Below, piece after piece: positions 58,535-64,000 of a DNA stretch of 64,000 bases; position 1 is the stretch's first letter; each line of letters opens with the position of its first letter. The notes under the pieces were generated by a model. It did not search any database. It was given only the letters and a program-made list of their open reading frames with translations, and was not told where the DNA came from. A program made the position numbers and the translations under genes. Source of the stretch: Eunapius fragilis (taxonomy: Eukaryota; Porifera; Demospongiae; Spongillida; Spongillidae); the NCBI GenBank assembly GCA_963681505.1, contig OY811985.1:62001-126000 (forward strand), in the 5' to 3' direction.

Positions 58535-60723
58535 TTAATCCTTAATGTTACTTATTGTTTCATCAATCATATTCGATGCTGCGACAATGTCTTGGTCTTT
58601 CTTCTGTAGTTTAACAGCAATAGGTCTAATTAATTCTAGAGCATTCTTTGCAACCAAAAATGACACAATGTTTTGCGTTGACTTCAAGGAATGCAAGAGA
58701 CCTTGTGCCTTTACTTTTGAATCAGAATCCCAATCCCAATTTTGGTCCAAATTTTTATCTAGATACACAGAAGGATTAATTACAGCTTCTAAGCAGCAGC
58801 AAATATAGACATACAGTTCATAAAATGTCTCATAACATGTATGCCGCTCCACCCAACGAGTCCGACAAAGTCCAAGAAGCTTGCTTTTGGTACAATCTGA
58901 TTCAAAAGCATCCAAAATATGTTCAAAAAATCTTTGTCGCTTGGGAGAATTATTGAAAAACTTGAATGTTTCATTAATAACATCTACCATAGAACTTATT
59001 TGAGGAACCTTGCAAGCAGAGGCTATGCTAAGGTTAAGAACATGGCTTCTGCAATGGGTATATAAAGCTAGTGGGCACACAACTTTTATTCTTGCCTGCA
59101 CTCCAACTCTTTCAGAAGACATAGCAGCTGCACCATCATAAGCTTGTCCTCTGCATTTGAGTATGTCGACCTTGTTTTGGGCCAGGCTTAGCATAATAGC
59201 TTCTGCAATGTGTGCTCCTGTTGTTCTTATTAACTCCACAAAATCCAAGAACACTTCACTAATATTCTCCCCCTCAATAAAACGAACACAAATAGATAAT
59301 ATTTCTTTATTGTCATACTTCCCAGTAACTTCATCAGCTATGATTGAAAAAACACTGGTTGAAAGCTGTAATGATTTTGTTGTACGTTCTCGAATATAAT
59401 CAGCAATAATTGATATGATCTCATTTTGTGTTGTTTTTGATGTGCATTTAGCATTTCGTTTTCCTTGTTCAAGATGGTCCTTTAATACAGTATCAGTTTC
59501 AGCCATGAGGTGCAAAAGAGCCAAGAAATTTCCTTTATTAACTGTTGTAGATGTGCTATCATCTCGATGACCACGTAAAGGTACATTTTGTTTTCCACAA
59601 AATATTATTGCCTTTACTATTGATTTTAAAATACTGAAATTTTTGTCATACAACTCCTTATTCAGACTTGAAATTTTATAAGGTAAGCTTGATTCTGGGT
59701 GTTCCAAACTTTCACATAAGGACATACTCCTTACTACTGCATCTTTATGATATTCAAGTTGTTCATGCATAGCTAAATAACCACACTTCCCTGTTGCTTT
59801 ATTGAACTTCTTCATTGGAATGGATACCAAAACACCTGTTTTGATTTGAGAAGTTGTGAGAGGAAACAGCACACAATACTTGCAAAACCCTCCTTGTTGC
59901 GATGGGCTATATACTAGCCATTTGTGCTGCTCAAGCCAAGAATTTTGAAACGTGAGCATCTTCTGCTTTTTGCCACCTTCTTTTGGCAAGATTTGTGTGG
60001 AAAATTTGTAATCTTTGCCTGGAACAAAATGATTTTTCAAAAAACTGGCCTTTTCTTGAGCTGAAAGTGACGTGGACTGTATCGTACCACTGGCCACTTC
60101 ACCAATGTCATGTGAATACGTGACAAGGGTGTCAGTATCTTCATAAGCTGCAACAGTTATAATTAATATCAAACATCAGTTGCCTTTAAATTATGTAACT
60201 AGATAAAGTGATGACTTCAGTAATTATACTGCAACGATAACTATAACCTGTTGTTCAGTTGTAATGGTTGTGTAGATATATGCACATCATTGCCGACTAC
60301 AAATGATACTGTGCACTTTAAACACATTTAAGGTACCTGGTGTGACAGGTGTACTGATTTCAGAGTGTGCCGTCAATTGGCTGCCAGAATTACCAAAGGA
60401 GTGGTGCAATGACATCTCTGGAGCACAATCTATACAGAAAGAATTAGAGTTCTACTAACTCTATATTTCTACAAACTTGCCTAGGGAGTCACTGCAACGA
60501 GATGTGGAGCAACAGGCACTCTGGAGACAACTGTGTGATTCTGCATGGTATACATGTATACATTTAAAACTATTGTACAGCGAAGAAAAAATCAACACCA
60601 TATCGTACCGCCAACATCCGATGTTTGATGCTGCGACGAACCTCTAAAATTATCTGCTGCATGTGCATACCCCGAACCGGAACTGCCTTCAGCTTCTACA
60701 AGTGGCTGGTCTGCTGTAACCAT
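58535..60723 (-). CDS. hAT transposase, three exons
   Basis: Exon 1 is 60723-60609 (ATG, 38 codons plus one base), exon 2 is 60429-60337 (93 nt), exon 3 starts at 60147. Donors GGCG/GTACGA and CCAG/GTACCT, acceptors CTGTATAG and AACTGTTGCAG; both junctions keep the frame (phase 1 each). The protein is 606 residues to a TAA at 58535-58537 and about 840 if read through. Exon 3 begins with a TTF-type zinc-finger region (HKWLVYSPSQQGGFCKYCVLF), then a DUF4371-like core with IADEVTG and GQAYDGAAAMSS, which supply two of the acidic catalytic residues, and CRTRWVERH. Closest family by eye: ZMYM1/52-kDa-repressor-like hAT transposases. It mediates cut-and-paste of its own element. A Gypsy element sits 58 bp upstream of the ATG and may have removed the promoter. 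Confidence 0.88.
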
Positions 60724-60780
60724 GGTAGCTAACCAATTAAAATAAAATAGTCATTATTTCTATACTTCCACCTTCACTGG

Positions 60781-60894
60781 TGTTAGGATATGAACTAATA
60801 GTTAGTAATAGTTAGTTAACTGCGTGACTCTATATGATGCGCATGTATCTGTAGCGTGTTCATATCAGTGTGCAAATTGAGCTATTTCCCTACA
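60781..60894 (+). repeat. 5' LTR of second Gypsy element
   Basis: TGTTAGGATATG to TTTCCCTACA, bounded by TG and CA and followed 4 bp later by the primer site. The left boundary is inferred from TG and element logic because the 3' LTR is not visible. Confidence 0.65.
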
Positions 60895-60898
60895 TATT

Positions 60899-60910
60899 TG
60901 GCGACGAGGG
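60899..60910 (+). promoter_or_regulatory. tRNA primer-binding site
   Basis: TGGCGACGAGGG, identical to the site of the other Gypsy element at 52427-52438. Confidence 0.75.
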
Positions 60911-60914
60911 TGGG

Positions 60915-63900
60915 ATGGACGAAAACTCTATTCGTGATGCGGTGCAGCGGTTCCGGTTCGACCGTTTTAATGCCGAGGAAGAAGAATGGGTGTATTACGT
61001 GCAGCGGTTTGAGACTGAACTGGCGCTACATCGATTACTGGTTGGGGATAACACAGCGGACACACGGAGGAACCTACTGCTCTCCAAGGTTGGACCAGAA
61101 GCTTTTAGGGTCTTAGTTGACCATTTTCGTCCAGAAGACGTCACGACGAAGACGTATGTACAATTAAAAGATGCGTTGAAAAAACATTTTCAAAAAAAGG
61201 TTTGTATCCTCGCGGAGAGGGTGAAGTTTACTTTCAGGCACAGAAAAGAAGAGGAAACGGTAACACAATTCCTCATTGCACTGCGAGCTATAGCAGGAAA
61301 TTGTGAGTTCGGGGCATCCTTATCGGAACGGCTTCGTGATCAATTGGCGATAGGAATTAACAACGATGCGTGGCAGAAAGAACTATTTCGGCTTCACACG
61401 ACAAACGACGCAACCCTTCAACAGGTGGAAGCTTCAGCTCTAATACTGGAACAGGCTTCTACACAGCAGGAAAGTATACGACAAATGGCGGCCCCCCAAG
61501 AGAAGGGATCGGAGGTGCATCGGCTGAGAGAGGCCAGGAAACAAATACCACAATTCCAGAGGAAGACTGAGCACCGAGAACTAGATGCTGGTAGAGACTG
61601 TGTAAGGTGTGGGTATAGCAGACACAAGAAGGTAGAAGAGTGCCCGGCAAAGGGGCAGACATGCAACGCCTGTGGTGGATTGAATCACTATGCCAGGGTC
61701 TGCCTCAAGTCAGGTAAAGTATCCATCAAGGGACAGAAAGGCAAGAAAAGATTAAATGCTATGAAACAAGCAAAAGAAACAGGAGGAACTGAAAGCAGTG
61801 ATGATGATGACCTGGAGATATCTTGTGGAGAGGTAAACACTATTCATATTCGGGCAGTAAAGGGTTGTGCTGCACGTTTGGAAGCAGAGATAAATGGCGT
61901 GAGAGTCAAAATGCTGTATGATCCAGGTGCAGCTCGATCAGTTATCAGTGAAAAAACCTGGAGGAAAGTTGGAGCACCTCCCCTCAAACCAACTGACACA
62001 TTGGTGGCATACACAAATGTCCCAGTGGAGACTCTAGGGGAAACAGAGGTGCGAGTTCGGGCATTTGGAAGGGTAAAACATCTGTTGGTTTCAGTTGTAA
62101 AGGAACAGGATAAACCTCTGTTTGGCTTAGACTGGTGTGTTAGTTTCAATTTGAATATGCCGAAAGGAGTTACCATCTGTAATGTCAAGCCTAAAATGAA
62201 GAAGGAATCAGGTAGTATGGAACATCAGGAATATACAGAACTAGCATCGTTACTTTTGGAGTTTGGCGAACTTTTCGCTGAGACACCTGGCACAATAGTT
62301 GGGCACAAGGCAGTTGTGCACCTAAAAGAAGGAGCTGTACCAAAGCTGTACTCAGCTCGTCCTATTCCGTTTCCTATGAAAAAGGCTGTGGAAGACGAAC
62401 TTAATCGATTAGTAAAACAAGATATCTTGGAGATAGTCGACACAACAAAAAACCCAATTGAATGGGCCTCTCCCCTGGTATGTGTTCCCAAGAGTAGCGG
62501 TGGAGTTCGCCTCTGTGTGGATTTTAGAGTGACTATCAACCCGCACGTGTACGTAGACCCACACCCCCTCCCGAGGTTCGAGGACATCATAGCCAAACTA
62601 AGTGGCAGCAAAACATTCTCAATCGTTGACCTTACTGATGCATACCTCCAGATGGAAGTTGATCCTTCATCTAGAAAGTTCATGGTTGTTGCAACACATA
62701 AGGGATATTTCCAGTATAAGAGATTGCCTTTTGGGGTAAACTTTGCGCCAGCTATCTTCCAGAAAACAATGGAAAAATTTTTAGCAGGTATAGATAAAGT
62801 GGCAGTTTATATTGACGACATCATAGTTGGAGGGTCATCGAAAGAGGAACACATTCATATTCTCCGAGAGGTATTCATCAGGCTGAGAGATGCAAATGTG
62901 CGGGCAAAGAAATCAAAGTGCAGATTTGTACAAAAGGAGGTTGTGTATTTAGGATACAGAATAGATGAACATGGAGTACACCCTACAGAGGAGCATTTGG
63001 AAGCCATACGAAGTATGCCCACCCCCACAAATGCTAAGGAGCTACGTTCATTTTTGGGGATGATAAACTATTACTCTCGTTTCATAGCAAATCTACAACC
63101 AATTTGTGCCCCACTTCATTCCCTTACCAAGCATTCAGTAAACTGGACATGGTCCAAGGAGAGTGATAAAATTTTTCAACATTTGAAACTGATTTTGTCT
63201 GCTAGGGACACATTGGTGCACTACAGGGAGGAATTGCCCCTCATCCTCGAAACAGATGCAAGTGATCGAGGTGTTGGTGCAGTGCTTTTACATCAACTAC
63301 CAGACAAATCAGAGAGACCTGTGGCATTTGCTTCACGAACCTTCCTGGATCGTGAAAAGAATTATTCAGTAATTGACAAGGAGGCATTGGCCATTATTTT
63401 CGGCGTTACAAAGTTCTACCAATATGTGTATGGCCGAAAATTCACCCTGCGTACAGATCACAAACCGTTGGAACACATCTTAGGGGCAAACCAGGAAATT
63501 CCGAAGATGGCTGCTAATAGACTTCAAAGGTGGGCCATAACACTTAGTGCATATCAATATGATTTGCAGTATGTGAAAGGGAAAGAGAATTTGTTGGCAG
63601 ATCCACTGTCAAGATTGCCTTTGAATGTGTCAAGCACATCCGCTGAAGAAGATGTTGGCCATCATAGTGCCTTACTCAATGTACGAATTGAGGACTTACC
63701 AATGTCAAAAAGAGATCTTCAGAAGAGGACACGTCAAGATCCGCTACTTGCGCAGGTTATAAGGTGTGTGGACAGGGGCTGGCCTAGTGACAGAAAACAA
63801 ATACCAGCAGAACTTCTGACATTTTATGAGAAACGTGAGACGCTGTCATTTGAGGAGAACATTTTACTTTGGCAAGGACGAATCGTGGTTCCAACAGCAT

Positions 63901-64000
63901 TGCACAGAAATGTTTTGGACACATTACATGAGGGTCACCCGGGTATATGGGCCATGCGGGCTCTGGCAAGGTACTATGTGTGGTGGCCACATATTGATGA
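60915..64000 (+). CDS. Gypsy gag-pol polyprotein, incomplete at window end
   Basis: The frame is open for 1028 codons from the ATG at 60915, five bases after the primer site, to base 64000. Gag-like region 1-225 (starts MDENSIRDAVQRF). Two zinc knuckles at C229-C232-H237-C243 and C250-C253-H258-C263. The protease site is D336-P-G-A, where Gypsy proteases normally have DTG or DSG. Reverse transcriptase about 470-650 with YIDD at 632-635. RNase H around LILETDASDRGVGAVL. The start of the integrase zinc domain (LHEGHPGIWAMR) is at the end. No stop or frameshift in the visible part. The remaining integrase and 3' LTR lie beyond 64000. Probably active or recently active apart from the unusual protease residue. 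Confidence 0.9.
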   Translation, partial: MDENSIRDAVQRFRFDRFNAEEEEWVYYVQRFETELALHRLLVGDNTADTRRNLLLSKVGPEAFRVLVDHFRPEDVTTKTYVQLKDALKKHFQKKVCILAERVKFTFRHRKEEETVTQFLIALRAIAGNCEFGASLSERLRDQLAIGINNDAWQKELFRLHTTNDATLQQVEASALILEQASTQQESIRQMAAPQEKGSEVHRLREARKQIPQFQRKTEHRELDAGRDCVRCGYSRHKKVEECPAKGQTCNACGGLNHYARVCLKSGKVSIKGQKGKKRLNAMKQAKETGGTESSDDDDLEISCGEVNTIHIRAVKGCAARLEAEINGVRVKMLYDPGAARSVISEKTWRKVGAPPLKPTDTLVAYTNVPVETLGETEVRVRAFGRVKHLLVSVVKEQDKPLFGLDWCVSFNLNMPKGVTICNVKPKMKKESGSMEHQEYTELASLLLEFGELFAETPGTIVGHKAVVHLKEGAVPKLYSARPIPFPMKKAVEDELNRLVKQDILEIVDTTKNPIEWASPLVCVPKSSGGVRLCVDFRVTINPHVYVDPHPLPRFEDIIAKLSGSKTFSIVDLTDAYLQMEVDPSSRKFMVVATHKGYFQYKRLPFGVNFAPAIFQKTMEKFLAGIDKVAVYIDDIIVGGSSKEEHIHILREVFIRLRDANVRAKKSKCRFVQKEVVYLGYRIDEHGVHPTEEHLEAIRSMPTPTNAKELRSFLGMINYYSRFIANLQPICAPLHSLTKHSVNWTWSKESDKIFQHLKLILSARDTLVHYREELPLILETDASDRGVGAVLLHQLPDKSERPVAFASRTFLDREKNYSVIDKEALAIIFGVTKFYQYVYGRKFTLRTDHKPLEHILGANQEIPKMAANRLQRWAITLSAYQYDLQYVKGKENLLADPLSRLPLNVSSTSAEEDVGHHSALLNVRIEDLPMSKRDLQKRTRQDPLLAQVIRCVDRGWPSDRKQIPAELLTFYEKRETLSFEENILLWQGRIVVPTALHRNVLDTLHEGHPGIWAMRALARYYVWWPHID

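Larger units (their letters stand above)
57182..60780 (-). mobile_element. hAT transposon, 5' end cut off by second Gypsy element
   Basis: The probable 3' terminus begins CAGGGCGGATACAGGAATTG at 57182, the CAGGG start typical of hAT elements. Subterminal G-rich hairpins follow (57265-57320). The transposase gene fills 57830-60723. The opposite terminus is not found before 60780, where the LTR of another element begins, so it should lie beyond that element and outside the window. Confidence 0.7.
60781..64000 (+). mobile_element. Second Gypsy LTR retrotransposon, 5' part
   Basis: Begins with a 114-bp LTR (60781-60894), then a primer site and a gag-pol frame open to the end of the window. The 3' LTR is outside. 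Inserted just upstream of the hAT coding region. Its gag and pol are clearly different from the element at 48218-52567. Confidence 0.85.

Noticed and set aside
48944-58537. Alternative genetic code (TAA as sense), because both the Gypsy and hAT frames contain one in-frame TAA
   Set aside because: Each frame has only one such codon, other frames end normally at TAA, and transposons commonly carry single nonsense mutations.

Overview
This window is animal (eukaryotic) DNA. It has spliced genes with short GT-AG introns, very long (GT)n and (CATA)n microsatellites, Gypsy and hAT transposons, and no bacterial operon structure. Arginine/lysine-rich repeats around a D-P-E-(K/S)-K-K core recur four times; I associate such repeats with sponge genomes, so a marine sponge or similar invertebrate is my best guess (inference, moderate to low confidence). 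I see no rRNA, tRNA or CRISPR array, and no certain single-copy host gene.

The window is mostly transposons nested in transposons. My reconstruction is as follows. A large inverted-repeat element, X1 (about 1274-33428), is interrupted by E0 (1617-10113, ends CACTGTG...CACAGTG), by a 5'-truncated non-LTR retrotransposon (10861-11605), by E1 (11619-16391) and by E2 (22312-31062). A second copy of the same framework, X2 (about 46799-54876), carries an almost intact Gypsy element (48218-52567) with identical LTRs. Two further long-inverted-repeat elements, E3 (33429-42087) and E4 (42088-46798), lie head to tail between X1 and X2. E1, E2, E3 and E4 are giant hairpins with arms of about 1.0 to 3.5 kb, and no transposase is visible in them.

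A separate family with TAGTCTCG-type ends and perfect 9-bp target duplications occurs at three independent sites: 22810-24080 (mirrored at 29525-30564), 24516-24581 and 36975-37931. The last one carries a broken RecQ-helicase-like exon, as a Pack-MULE would. Other gene fragments inside elements are a C2H2 zinc-finger last exon in E1, DPE-repeat exons in E0, X1 and both arms of E4, and a conserved 68-codon exon in the X arms. A two-exon Pro/Ala/Leu-rich gene (17615-18293, minus) and a small two-exon gene model (9086-9611, plus) are possible host or captured genes.

From 54.9 kb on, the sequence is a short tandem repeat, about 2 kb of unrecognised DNA, a three-exon hAT transposase gene with one in-frame stop (57830-60723, minus), and the 5' end of a second Gypsy element (60781 to the window end) whose gag-pol frame is open to base 64000. 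The coding capacity is therefore selfish-element machinery: two Gypsy polyproteins and one hAT transposase. The remaining elements look non-autonomous, and each of the large ones carries its own tandem repeat.
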